Translations under genes and position numbers: made by a program | Part shown: in pieces, positions 42,520 to 50,517 of the stretch | How positions within the stretch are numbered: the stretch's first letter is position 1 | Layout: the number at the start of each line of letters is the position of its first letter | The notes under the pieces: model-generated | Database searches by the model: none | What the model was told of the DNA's origin: nothing | Seen by the model: only the letters and a program-made list of their open reading frames with translations | Assembly: GCF_001612945.1 (NCBI RefSeq) | Contig: NZ_BDBK01000002.1 | Location: forward strand, 868,001-932,000 | Reading direction: 5' to 3' | DNA: 64,000 nt | Origin: Nocardia inohanensis NBRC 100128 | GTDB lineage: Bacteria > Actinomycetota > Actinomycetes > Mycobacteriales > Mycobacteriaceae

Positions 42520-43434
42520 TCAGGCGTGCGGCCGGTACAGATCCGGTTCGATATAGAGGTGCCCGACGGTCGGAACCGCCTGCCGCACGCGGGCTTCCGC
42601 CGCGTCGATGGCGATGGCCGCGGCGGTGATGTCCAGCCCCGGTGTCATCGCCACCTTCGCCGCCACCAGCATGTCGTCCGGCGCCAGGTACTGCGTCTTC
42701 AAATCCAGCACCCGATCGATGCCGTCCCCGCCGATGAGGTGTTCCCGAATCCGCAGATCCTCCTCCGCGGTCGCGCCTTCCCCGATCAGCAGGCTCTTCA
42801 TTTCCACGATCAGCACCACCGCGATGAATCCCAGCAGCACCCCGATGGCCACGGTCCCGATCCCGTCCCACACCGGATCGCCGGTGAGCGCGGTCAATCC
42901 GACCCCGAGGAAGGCCAGCACCAGCCCGACCAGCGCCCCGGAATCCTCCAGCAGCACCACCGGCAGTTCCGCGCTGCGGGTGTTGCGGATGAAATCCCAC
43001 CAGCTGGTGCGCCCCTTCAGGGGCTGCGAGGCCCGCCGCGCGGTGATCAGGCTGTAGGACTCCAGCCCGACCGCGAGCAGCAGGATCACGATCGCCACCC
43101 AGGTGTCGCTCAGATGCTCGGGTTGCCGGATCTTGTGGATGCCCTCGTTGATCGCGTACAGCGAGCCGACGGTGAAGATGACCAGCGCCACCACGAACGA
43201 ATAGAAGTACCGGTTCCGCCCGTACCCGAACGGATGCAGCTGATCGGCTTCCTGCTCGGCGCGCCGCCGCCCCACCAGCAGCAGGCCTTGATTGGCGGTG
43301 TCGGCCAGCGAGTGCACCGCTTCGGCGAGCATGGACGCCGATCCGGTGATGATGGCGCCGATGAATTTGGCGACGGTGATGCCCGCGTCGGCGGAGAAGG
43401 CCGCCAGCACCGCCTTACGACTGCCGGATGCCAT
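42520..43434 (-). CDS. cation diffusion facilitator (CDF) transporter
   Basis: A 304-residue cation:proton antiporter with about six membrane helices and a C-terminal cytosolic domain. The metal site in helix 2 is HSLAD. In helix 5 the paired acids LLEDSGALVG replace the classic HxxxD, as in ZNT9-like CDF proteins. HPFGYGRNRYFYSFV is a family hallmark. Likely substrates are Zn, Mn, Co or Ni ions. ATG 43434 aligns with the start of its neighbour; GTG 43443 is an alternative. It lies 65 bp from a tandem paralog (43500-44432) of about 65% identity by eye. Confidence 0.9.
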   Translation of the reverse strand: MASGSRKAVLAAFSADAGITVAKFIGAIITGSASMLAEAVHSLADTANQGLLLVGRRRAEQEADQLHPFGYGRNRYFYSFVVALVIFTVGSLYAINEGIHKIRQPEHLSDTWVAIVILLLAVGLESYSLITARRASQPLKGRTSWWDFIRNTRSAELPVVLLEDSGALVGLVLAFLGVGLTALTGDPVWDGIGTVAIGVLLGFIAVVLIVEMKSLLIGEGATAEEDLRIREHLIGGDGIDRVLDLKTQYLAPDDMLVAAKVAMTPGLDITAAAIAIDAAEARVRQAVPTVGHLYIEPDLYRPHA

Positions 43435-43499
43435 ACCGGTCACGCTACTTGCGGTGTGCGGATCGCCCGGCCTTACACGCCGGGCGATCCGCGGCGGTG

Positions 43500-44432
43500 C
43501 TACGCGCCGGCTTCGACCGTCTTGGTGCGGTACAGGTCCGGCTCCAGGTAGATGACCCGCGCCGCCGGAACCGCTTCGCGCACTCGGGCTTCGGCGGCGT
43601 CGATGGCGGTGGCGATATCGTCGATCTCGAGCCCCGGCACGATGGAGATCTTCGCGGCGACGAGCAGCTCCTCCGGGCCGAGGTACTGGGTGCGCAGGTG
43701 GATGACGCGGTCGATGTGCTCGCCGTCGACCAGCCGGTCGCGAATCGCGGCCTCGTCCTGCGGCAGGGCGCCCTCACCGATCAGCAGCGACTGCATTTCG
43801 ATGATCAGGATGACGGCGATGATGCCGAGCAGGATGCCGATGCCCAGGGTGCCGACGCCGTCCCAGACCGGATTCCCGGTCAGCTCGGTCAGGCTGATCG
43901 CGGCGAAGGCGATGATCAGGCCGATGAGCGCGCCGGCGTCCTCGAGCAGCACCACCGGCAGTTCCGGATTGCGCGAGTTGCGAATGAACTGCCACCAGCT
44001 GGCATTGCCCTTGAGCGGCTTGGATTCCCGCATGGCGGTGACGAAGCTGAAGGTCTCCAGCGCGATGGCGATGCCGAGGATGACGATCGCGACAATGGCG
44101 TTGTTCAGCTCTTCTGGATGCTGGATCTTGTGAATGCCCTCGTAGATCGCGTACAGCGAGCCGAGCGCGAAGATCACCAGCGCGACCACGAACGAGTAGA
44201 AGTACCGGTTCCGTCCGTACCCGAACGGATGCAGCTGATCGGCCTGCTGCTCCGCCCGCTTCTGCCCGAGCAGCAACAGACCCTGATTGGACGTGTCAGC
44301 CACCGAGTGCACGGCCTCGGCCAGCATGGATGCCGAGCCGGTGATGGCCGCACCGATGAACTTGGCCACCGCGATCCCGGCATTAGCGCTGAGCGCCGCC
44401 AGAATCGCCTTCTTACCGCCACCCGCAGACAT
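43500..44432 (-). CDS. cation diffusion facilitator (CDF) transporter, paralog
   Basis: A 310-residue paralog of the downstream CDF gene, with the same topology. Helix 2 carries HSVAD and helix 5 LLEDAGALIG. Conservation continues through HPFGYGRNRYFYSFV and the LLIGEGA loop. The C-terminal domain is the more divergent part, so the two may differ in regulation or in metal. They could form a heterodimer. The start is ATG 44432; the open frame to 44516 has no family match. No metal-responsive repressor site was recognised in the upstream 150 bp. Confidence 0.9.
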   Translation of the reverse strand: MSAGGGKKAILAALSANAGIAVAKFIGAAITGSASMLAEAVHSVADTSNQGLLLLGQKRAEQQADQLHPFGYGRNRYFYSFVVALVIFALGSLYAIYEGIHKIQHPEELNNAIVAIVILGIAIALETFSFVTAMRESKPLKGNASWWQFIRNSRNPELPVVLLEDAGALIGLIIAFAAISLTELTGNPVWDGVGTLGIGILLGIIAVILIIEMQSLLIGEGALPQDEAAIRDRLVDGEHIDRVIHLRTQYLGPEELLVAAKISIVPGLEIDDIATAIDAAEARVREAVPAARVIYLEPDLYRTKTVEAGA

Positions 44433-44583
44433 GCTGTCCCGCCTCTCCGTGCCTTTTGCGCACGGCTTGGGAGCCGTGTCGTCTCCTGTATGCGTGGTGC
44501 GGTTGATTGCCCACACCGATTCTGGGCGTGCCCCAGGAGTTACCCGGATCTTACGAGATCAGTTGTCCAGTCGCCCTCGCGGC

Positions 44584-45816
44584 TCAGTCCGCCCCGACGG
44601 TCGCGCAGAACAGCTGTGCCGGTCCGTCCGCGGCAAGGGCCCGGATCGGCCCGTCCGAGGCGGAAATCCAGGCGGCGGTACCGCATTCGACGATCAGTTC
44701 GTGCTTGCCCTGGAGCAGCCGCAGGTTCCCGTGCGTGCACAGGGCGATGCCGGGTCCGGCGGGCAGCGCGACCGGTTCGGCGTCGTCGGCGAGTTCGAAA
44801 CGGCTGAGCGCGAATTCGGGGGCGGGCGTGTCGTAGCGGTAGTTCCCGTCCGCCACTTTCTCCGCTTCGATGACCGGGAGTTCGAGGGGTTCGAAGTCCA
44901 GTACGCGCAGCAGTTCCGGCACGTCCACGTGTTTGGGGGTGAGCCCGCCGCGCAGCACGTTGTCGGAGTTGGCCATGATCTCGACGCCGACGCCGCTGAG
45001 GTAGGCGTGCAGGTTGCCGGCCGCGAGGAACAGTCCGTCGCCCGGTTCGAGGGTGATGCGATTGAGCAGCAGCGCCGCCAGTACGCCCGCGTCGCCGGGG
45101 TACGCCTCGGCCAGTTCCAGCGCCGTGCGCACCTCGGCGGCGAATTCCTTGGGCATGCCCTCGAATCCGGCATCGCGCTCGGACAGGTACCGCACGCAGC
45201 CGTCGAGGACCTTGGGCAGCAGATTGGCGAGCGCGTTCTGCGGCAGCGCGATCCAGGTGGTGAACAGCGTCCGCAGGCCGGCCGAATCCGGCTGTGCCGC
45301 GAGCAGTTCCGCGTACGGCATCAGCTCCGGCACATCCAGCGCGGTCAGCAGTCGTACGGTCTGTAGCGGTTCCCGGAAGCCGGCGAGCGCCTCGAACCGC
45401 TCGAGTGCGACCACCAGCTCCGGTTTGTGGTTCTCGTCCCGGTAGTTCCGCATCGGCGAGTCGATGGCCACCCCGGCGTGGTTCTCCCGCGCGTAGCCCG
45501 CCCGCGCCTGTTCGATACTGGGATGCGCCTGGAGCGAGAGCGGCTCCTCGGCGGCCAGGATCTTCAGCAGGAACGGCAGCCGGCCGTCGAATTCGCCCGC
45601 GACCGCGCCCAATTCGCGCTGCGGGTCGGCGCTGACCAACTCCAGCAGCGATTCGCTGTGGCCGTTGATCTGCACCCGCGCCGGATCGGCGGGGTGCGCG
45701 CCGAACCAGAGTTCGGCTTCGGGATGGGCGGATGGAACCGGTCGTCCGCACAGCTGAGCGAGCGCGGTGCGCGAACCCCAAGCGTATGAACGCAGCGCAC
45801 CAACGAGTTCGTGCAC
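44584..45816 (-). CDS. manA: mannose-6-phosphate isomerase
   Basis: A 410-residue type I phosphomannose isomerase that interconverts fructose-6-P and mannose-6-P, the entry to GDP-mannose. Zn and active-site motifs are LQAHPS, KPELVVAL, GDGLFLAAGNLHAYLSGVG and GLTPKHVDVPELL. The cupin domain ends the protein. The start GTG 45816 shares one base with the stop of the SIS-domain gene (TAGTG), so translation is coupled. It is the last gene of the run manB-SIS-manA on the minus strand. The order matches M. tuberculosis Rv3257c-Rv3255c. Confidence 0.95.
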   Translation of the reverse strand: MHELVGALRSYAWGSRTALAQLCGRPVPSAHPEAELWFGAHPADPARVQINGHSESLLELVSADPQRELGAVAGEFDGRLPFLLKILAAEEPLSLQAHPSIEQARAGYARENHAGVAIDSPMRNYRDENHKPELVVALERFEALAGFREPLQTVRLLTALDVPELMPYAELLAAQPDSAGLRTLFTTWIALPQNALANLLPKVLDGCVRYLSERDAGFEGMPKEFAAEVRTALELAEAYPGDAGVLAALLLNRITLEPGDGLFLAAGNLHAYLSGVGVEIMANSDNVLRGGLTPKHVDVPELLRVLDFEPLELPVIEAEKVADGNYRYDTPAPEFALSRFELADDAEPVALPAGPGIALCTHGNLRLLQGKHELIVECGTAAWISASDGPIRALAADGPAQLFCATVGAD

Positions 45817-47000
45817 TAGTAATGTCCCCCGTCATAGCGTCCCGGTCCGGTGGCCGGGCGGGAACCGAGTAGTCGTAGGTACGCGGCGGCCATTTCGAGC
45901 CGCAGGGCCAGCACCGCCAACTGTGCCAGTTCACCGCCGCGCGCGGGCGGCAAGCGCTGTCCTTCGACCTCGGCGGGCGCGGGGGCGGCGGCCGCTTCGG
46001 CGTCCACGTTCACCAGGTCCGCGTCGAGCAGTCCGGAATCGGCGGAGAACACCCCGAGCCGGCGCCGCACCGCGAATTCGTCGGGGTCGGCGGTCAGCAC
46101 GAACACCCGCACCTGCTGCACGGGCGCGGGCCCGTCTAGCTGTTCGTCGTGGAAGAGCGGATCGAACCCGGGCGCGGAGACCCCGGCGGCCTCGACCAGA
46201 CGACCGTGCGCCGCAATGCTTTCCGCGAGGGTGGCGGCGGTGGCGATCTGCCCGGCCGCGGCCAGCAGCACCTCGGTGCCGTGCACGGCCAGTTCGGTGG
46301 TGGCGGCGGTGTCGCCGGTCAGCACCAGCCGGGGCCGCTGCTGCATGCGGGTGGCGAGGGTCTTGGCGGGATTGTGGAAGGCCTCGTTCTGCGGTCCGTC
46401 CCGGAGCGCCTCGGCGTCCAGCAGATCGGCGAGCTCGTTCAGATCCGGCACCAGCGGCCCGACCCGATTGGGGTCGACGGCGGCCAGCACGGCCATGCCG
46501 ATGGCGAAATATCGCAGCAGCCGATTGTGGTCGAGCACGCCCAGCCGCGGCGGCAGCATGGTGGCGCGGCCTGCGGCGGCCGCGCGTAGCGGTCCCTCGT
46601 CGGGCGCCGCCACGATGACCTCCGCACCGCGCCGCAGCGCGCTGTCCACGGCCTCGGCGAGGCGCGGATCGCCCGCATCGTCACCGGCCACCAGGACCAC
46701 GTCCAGGGGGCCGACCCACGGCGGGATCGAGGTGGCGGGCACCAGCGGCATACTCGCGCGATCACCGAGCGCGGCGATCAGCAGACCGGCCGCGCGGGCG
46801 GCGCGCCCGGCCCCGGAAACCAGGACCAGACTGCGCGGGCGCAGGTCCCGCAACCGGGCCAAAGCATCCTCGGAAATGGCTGCGGCGGTGGCCCTGACCA
46901 GGGCTCCACCCGACGCCGCGGAGCGCAAACCGCCCCCGGTGTCGGCCGCCTCCAGCGAGGCGACGTCATCGAGGTCGAGTACCGGTGTACCAGCGATCAT
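45816..47000 (-). CDS. SIS-domain protein, TobH/Rv3256c-like
   Basis: A 394-residue protein with a Rossmann-like SIS fold typical of phosphosugar isomerases and binders (LRPRSLVLVSGAGRAARAAGLLI, LDVVLVAGDDAGDPRLAEAV). It is consistently placed between manB and manA in mycolata and is labelled TobH in some genomes. The N-terminal MIAGTPVLDLDDVASLEAAD is characteristic. No confirmed activity is known to me; phosphomannose or phosphoglucose isomerase-like binding is possible. Its stop overlaps the manA start, so it is coupled to manA. Confidence 0.82.
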   Translation of the reverse strand: MIAGTPVLDLDDVASLEAADTGGGLRSAASGGALVRATAAAISEDALARLRDLRPRSLVLVSGAGRAARAAGLLIAALGDRASMPLVPATSIPPWVGPLDVVLVAGDDAGDPRLAEAVDSALRRGAEVIVAAPDEGPLRAAAAGRATMLPPRLGVLDHNRLLRYFAIGMAVLAAVDPNRVGPLVPDLNELADLLDAEALRDGPQNEAFHNPAKTLATRMQQRPRLVLTGDTAATTELAVHGTEVLLAAAGQIATAATLAESIAAHGRLVEAAGVSAPGFDPLFHDEQLDGPAPVQQVRVFVLTADPDEFAVRRRLGVFSADSGLLDADLVNVDAEAAAAPAPAEVEGQRLPPARGGELAQLAVLALRLEMAAAYLRLLGSRPATGPGRYDGGHY

Positions 47001-47073
47001 CGGGCGTTGCCACCTCCCCTCATCGGGTCACCAGACGCTGGTGAATCCAAGCTCTGTGATTCCACTATTCCAG

Positions 47074-48450
47074 TCAGGCGCGGACGATGCTCAGGATCTC
47101 GGTTACGAGTGCGTCTACTTCCTCCTGCGATCGTGCTTCGACATTGAGCCGAAGCAGCGGTTCGGTATTGGAGGCGCGCAGGTTGAACCAGGCGCCCTCC
47201 GGCAACTGCACCGTGACCCCGTCCAGCCGGTCCACCGACTTGGCCCGCTTGCCGAATGCCTCGAGCACCGCGGTGGTGCGCTCCTTGGCGTCGGCGACGG
47301 TGGAGTTGATCTCCCCGGAGGCGGCGTAGGTCGAGTACGCCGAGGCGAGTTCGGACATCGGGCGTTCCTTCTCGCCCAGTGCCGCCAAAACATGCAGGGC
47401 AGCGAGCATTCCGGAGTCGGCGCCCCAGAAGTCGCGGAAGTAGTAGTGCGCGGAGTGCTCGCCGCCGAAGATGGCTCCGGTGGCGGCCATCTGCTGCTTG
47501 ATGAACGAATGGCCGACGCGGGTGCGCACCGGCGTGCCGCCCAGTTCGGTCACCAGCTCCGGCACCGCCTTGGAGGTGATCAGATTGTGGATGACGGTGG
47601 CGCCCGGCTCCTTGATCAGTTCGCGCTCGGCAACCAGTGCGGTGACCGCGGACGGGGCGACCGGATCGCCCTTCTCGTCCACCACGAAGCAGCGGTCGGC
47701 GTCGCCGTCGAAGGCCAGCCCGATGTCCGCGCCGGTCTTGCGGACGTAGTCCTGGAGATCGACCAGGTTCTTCGGATCCAGCGGATTGGCTTCGTGATTG
47801 GGGAAGTTGCCGTCGAGTTCGAAGTACAGCGGTTCGATGGTGTACTGCGGCAGCGTGCCCAGCACGGCGGGGACGGTGAACCCGCCCATGCCGTTCCCGG
47901 CGTCCACCGCGATGCGCAGCGGGCGGGAATCGCTCAGGTCGACCAGCTTGTGCAGGAAGGCCGCGTAGGCGGCGAGCAGGTCCTGTTCGGTGGCGTCGCC
48001 GCGCGCCCCGTCATAGGCCGGGACGCCCGCGATGACCTCGTCGGAGATGGTGGCCAGACCGGTGTCCTGACCGACCGGCAGCGCCTTGGCGCGGCACAGC
48101 TTGATGCCGTTGTACTTGGCCGGGTTGTGCGAGGCGGTGAACATGGCTCCGGGACAATCCAAATGGCCGGAGGCGAAGTACAGCTCGTCGGTGGAGGCGA
48201 GGCCGATGTGCACCACATCCAGGCCCTGCGACTGCACGCCGTCGGCGAAGGCCGCGGCCAAGCCGGGGGAGGAGTCGCGCATATCGTGTCCGATGACGAT
48301 GCGCTGGGCGCCTTCGGAGCGCATCAGCCGGGCGAACGCACCGGCCACGTCCCGGACGAAGTCCGCGTCGATCTGTTCGCCGACTACTCCTCGAACGTCA
48401 TATGCCTTGATGACTGCTTGAACGGACTCGGCGGACCGGGCGACTGTCAT
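47074..48450 (-). CDS. manB: phosphomannomutase / phosphoglucomutase
   Basis: A 458-residue alpha-D-phosphohexomutase. It converts mannose-6-P to mannose-1-P for ManC; related enzymes also act on glucose. The phosphoserine loop is MFTASHNPAKYNG (Ser about residue 103), the metal loop is DGDADRCFVVDE, the sugar loop is GGEHSAHYYF and the C-terminal phosphate-binding loop is RASNTEPLLRL. The start is ATG 48450, 7 nt after a TAGGGT -10 hexamer. It is the first gene of manB-SIS-manA and is close to Rv3257c (ManB/PmmA). Confidence 0.95.
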   Translation of the reverse strand: MTVARSAESVQAVIKAYDVRGVVGEQIDADFVRDVAGAFARLMRSEGAQRIVIGHDMRDSSPGLAAAFADGVQSQGLDVVHIGLASTDELYFASGHLDCPGAMFTASHNPAKYNGIKLCRAKALPVGQDTGLATISDEVIAGVPAYDGARGDATEQDLLAAYAAFLHKLVDLSDSRPLRIAVDAGNGMGGFTVPAVLGTLPQYTIEPLYFELDGNFPNHEANPLDPKNLVDLQDYVRKTGADIGLAFDGDADRCFVVDEKGDPVAPSAVTALVAERELIKEPGATVIHNLITSKAVPELVTELGGTPVRTRVGHSFIKQQMAATGAIFGGEHSAHYYFRDFWGADSGMLAALHVLAALGEKERPMSELASAYSTYAASGEINSTVADAKERTTAVLEAFGKRAKSVDRLDGVTVQLPEGAWFNLRASNTEPLLRLNVEARSQEEVDALVTEILSIVRA

Positions 48451-48457
48451 GAGGAAC

Positions 48458-48463
48458 ACCCTA
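48458..48463 (-). promoter_or_regulatory. candidate -10 box (TAGGGT) of manB
   Basis: On the minus strand, 7 nt before the manB ATG and with no Shine-Dalgarno sequence between; a leaderless start is likely. Confidence 0.45.
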
Positions 48464-48531
48464 ATAGCTCTCGGTGACGAGTCGTATTCGGAGGCGCGCC
48501 GCATGTCCGTACTCGCCCGTACGGCGTCGCT

Positions 48532-48921
48532 CTAGTTCGGCGGATCCGGTAGGACGCGTAGATGGCCCCTCCGGCCGGTGCGACCCGTGCGGGTCGGGCG
48601 CTGCGGGGCGGGGGCGTAGTCGCTGTAGCCGCGGGTGTCCGGTTCCGGTGTGCGGCGCCGCAATCCGGCTTCTCTGACGGCCTCGGCCAGTGCGGTGAGA
48701 TCGTCGTCGTCCGGAGTCGAGGAGGAGAAACCGCCCTCGTGCTTGACCAGCTCCCAGCCCTTCGGGGCGGTAATCCGGGAAGCGTGCGTTTCGCACAGGT
48801 CCCAGGAGTGGGGTTCGGCGACGGTTACCAGCGGACCGACCACTGCCATGGAGTCCGAGTACACATAGGTCAGCGTCGCGACGGCCGGGTTCTTGCAGCC
48901 GGGCCGGCAGCAACGACGCAT
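48532..48921 (-). CDS. DUF3499 family protein (Rv3258c-like)
   Basis: A 129-residue actinobacterial protein. The N-terminal RRCCRPGC, with CETH later (DLCETHASRITAPKGWEL), forms a likely four-ligand Cys/His metal site. The TLTYVYSDSMAVVGPL strand is strongly conserved. The C-terminal third is basic and disordered. It has the same neighbours as in M. tuberculosis, between manB and the zincin-like gene. Function is unknown. The start is ATG 48921, with an upstream GTG as an alternative. Confidence 0.8.
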   Translation of the reverse strand: MRRCCRPGCKNPAVATLTYVYSDSMAVVGPLVTVAEPHSWDLCETHASRITAPKGWELVKHEGGFSSSTPDDDDLTALAEAVREAGLRRRTPEPDTRGYSDYAPAPQRPTRTGRTGRRGHLRVLPDPPN

Positions 48922-49049
48922 GGGGATCACGCCAAGCAGGGTAACCCCGTTCGCGGCCCGCCGGGGATAGACACGCGCAATGGACTGCGTCTCACTTGTC
49001 CCGCGCGGGGCCTTGGTTGCCAGGGCGAACACTTGTCCCGGCAACAAAG

Positions 49050-49055
49050 TAGATT
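49050..49055 (+). promoter_or_regulatory. candidate -10 box (TAGATT) of the zincin-like gene
   Basis: A TANNNT hexamer 6 nt before ATG 49062, no Shine-Dalgarno sequence. Confidence 0.4.
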
Positions 49056-49061
49056 CGGGGT

Positions 49062-49541
49062 ATGACCCGTTCCCGTCGCCGGCGGCCGCCCACCGCGCGG
49101 TCCGTCATCCGCCGCGGGCGAGGTGTGCGCGGGCCGATGCTGCCGCCGACCGTGCCGGCCCGGCGGACCCGCGGCCAGCAGTTCGACCGGCTGGTGCTGG
49201 AGGCGTTCGCGCCGCTGGAGAGCCGCTGGCACGAACAGCTCACCAAGCTCGATATCGCGGTGGACGATGTGCCGAAAATCCGTCCGTTGCATCCGGATTC
49301 GGTGCAATGGCCGGACGAGGTGGTCGCCGACGGTCCGGTGCCCCTGTCTCGCCTCATCCCGGCGGGAGTGGATCGCTACGGCATGGCTACCCGTGCCCGG
49401 GTTGTGTTGTTCCGCAAGCCATTAGAGCTGCGAGCCGGCGACCCGGACGATTTGGTGGACCTGCTGCGCGAAGTCCTGGTGCAGCAGATCGCCACCTACC
49501 TCGGTGTAGACCCGGACGTCATCGACCCGGAACCGGAATAG
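49062..49541 (+). CDS. zincin-fold protein with degenerate active site (Rv3259-like)
   Basis: A 159-residue protein of the family annotated as metallopeptidases (Zincin_1). After a basic N-terminus it contains FDRLVLEAFAPLESRW and DVPKIRPL, and near the C-terminus LVDLLREVLVQQIATYLGVD at the position where active members have HExxHxxG. Both His and the Glu are replaced (QQIATYLG), so protease activity is not expected. This is probably a structural or regulatory protein. It is divergent from DUF3499 and convergent with whiB2. The start is ATG 49062, apparently leaderless. Confidence 0.78.
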   Translation: MTRSRRRRPPTARSVIRRGRGVRGPMLPPTVPARRTRGQQFDRLVLEAFAPLESRWHEQLTKLDIAVDDVPKIRPLHPDSVQWPDEVVADGPVPLSRLIPAGVDRYGMATRARVVLFRKPLELRAGDPDDLVDLLREVLVQQIATYLGVDPDVIDPEPE

Positions 49542-49637
49542 CACCCCGCCTCGTCATCCCGGCATGTTCTCAGCCGGGATCCACACCCCGACGAACCGTG
49601 TGGATTCCGGCCAAAAGCGCGCCGGAATGACGGGGTG
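49542..49637. repeat. 96-bp palindromic REP-like element
   Basis: Outer arms CACCCCG / CGGGGTG and CGTCATCCCGGC / GCCGGAATGACG enclose an inner hairpin GCCGGGATCCACAC (49573-49586) / GTGTGGATTCCGGC (49598-49611). It starts at the last coding gene stop and probably also terminates both convergent genes. Its motif resembles dispersed repeats with GTCATCCCGGC ends found in many genomes. Confidence 0.75.
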
Positions 49638-49702
49638 CGGTGAAAGCCGTTGGTGCGGAGGTTCTTTCGGGATGCTGCGCCTGCCCGCGCAGCTCCCCAT
49701 GA

Positions 49703-50176
49703 CTAGATGATGCCGCGCTTGAGGCGACGGCGTTCGCGCTCCGACAGTCCGCCCCAGATTCCGAAGCGTTCGTCGTTCTGGAGTGCGTACTCGAGGCATT
49801 CGTCGCGGACCTCGCAACCGAGGCAGATCCGCTTGGCCTCCCGGGTGGAACCGCCCTTCTCGGGGAAGAAGGCCTCCGGGTCGGTCTGAGCGCAGAGCGC
49901 CCGTTCCTGCCACTGCTCGGCTTCGGTGAGCCGGCTTCCTCTGGAGAAATTGTCGAACATTTCGTCAGCACCGGTGACGATCAAGCTCAATCGTGGTGGT
50001 TCGGGCTGGAACTGGGCTCGCGCCCACTGTCCGCCCCCCGGTCGTGCGGTCGTCGTCGGTTCACCCCCCTCGTACCCGATTCGTTCGTCGGCGCAGAAGT
50101 CAGATGCTGCGCCAGCTGTGGAATCGGATTGCGATACACCGCCCGGAATGCCTGACGGGGCCAGCTCATCGGCCAT
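49703..50176 (-). CDS. whiB2: WhiB2-type iron-sulfur transcriptional regulator
   Basis: A 157-residue Wbl protein. Four cysteines (ALCAQTD, RICLGC with two, and RDEC) hold a [4Fe-4S] cluster that senses NO or redox state. The GIWGGLSERERRRLKRG turn is the SigA-binding and DNA-contact region. The C-terminal 85 residues are almost identical to WhiB2 (Rv3260c)/WhmD, needed for septation. The ATG at 50176 has AGGAGG 7 nt upstream, so the extra N-terminal 72 residues are probably translated; an internal ATG at 49960 lacks a ribosome-binding site. It is divergent from fbiA. Confidence 0.93.
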   Translation of the reverse strand: MADELAPSGIPGGVSQSDSTAGAASDFCADERIGYEGGEPTTTARPGGGQWARAQFQPEPPRLSLIVTGADEMFDNFSRGSRLTEAEQWQERALCAQTDPEAFFPEKGGSTREAKRICLGCEVRDECLEYALQNDERFGIWGGLSERERRRLKRGII

Positions 50177-50517
50177 CGCTCCGCCTCCTCACTGTGTGTT
50201 AGCGCAGAATGATTAATCCGTCGGAGCCGATCCCACCGACGGCCCAACACCGCGACGTAGTCCCGCGGCCATCCCCGAGCTTGTCACACCGGTGCGAACA
50301 GCTGTTCGAAAACCCGTCCGCGCCTTGCACTCTCACGCGGACCCGGAATGACATGCCTGTGATTAGACACGCCGAGAGCGTCGATGGTCAAGCTGCCGAA
50401 GCGATTCCGTTACCATCCACGACCCCCTTTCCCACTGTTCCCGCAGTTCAAACAGCAAATTCACAGCAAATGGGTAGCGGGGCATCTTCCGGCGTAGAAC
50501 GCATAGGCTGTGCGGAT
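50177..50517. other. divergent regulatory region between whiB2 and fbiA (341 bp)
   Basis: Contains the whiB2 Shine-Dalgarno sequence and an AT-rich patch near 50209-50222. At its right end lies a TAGGCT -10 box (50504-50509), 8 nt before the fbiA GTG. An open plus-strand frame runs through it from 50209 but its product has no family similarity until residue 110. No other elements were recognised. Confidence 0.45.

Noticed and set aside
50209..50517. N-terminal extension of FbiA from ATG 50209
   Set aside because: No similarity to FbiA until residue about 110, and a -10 box at 50504 favours the GTG at 50518.
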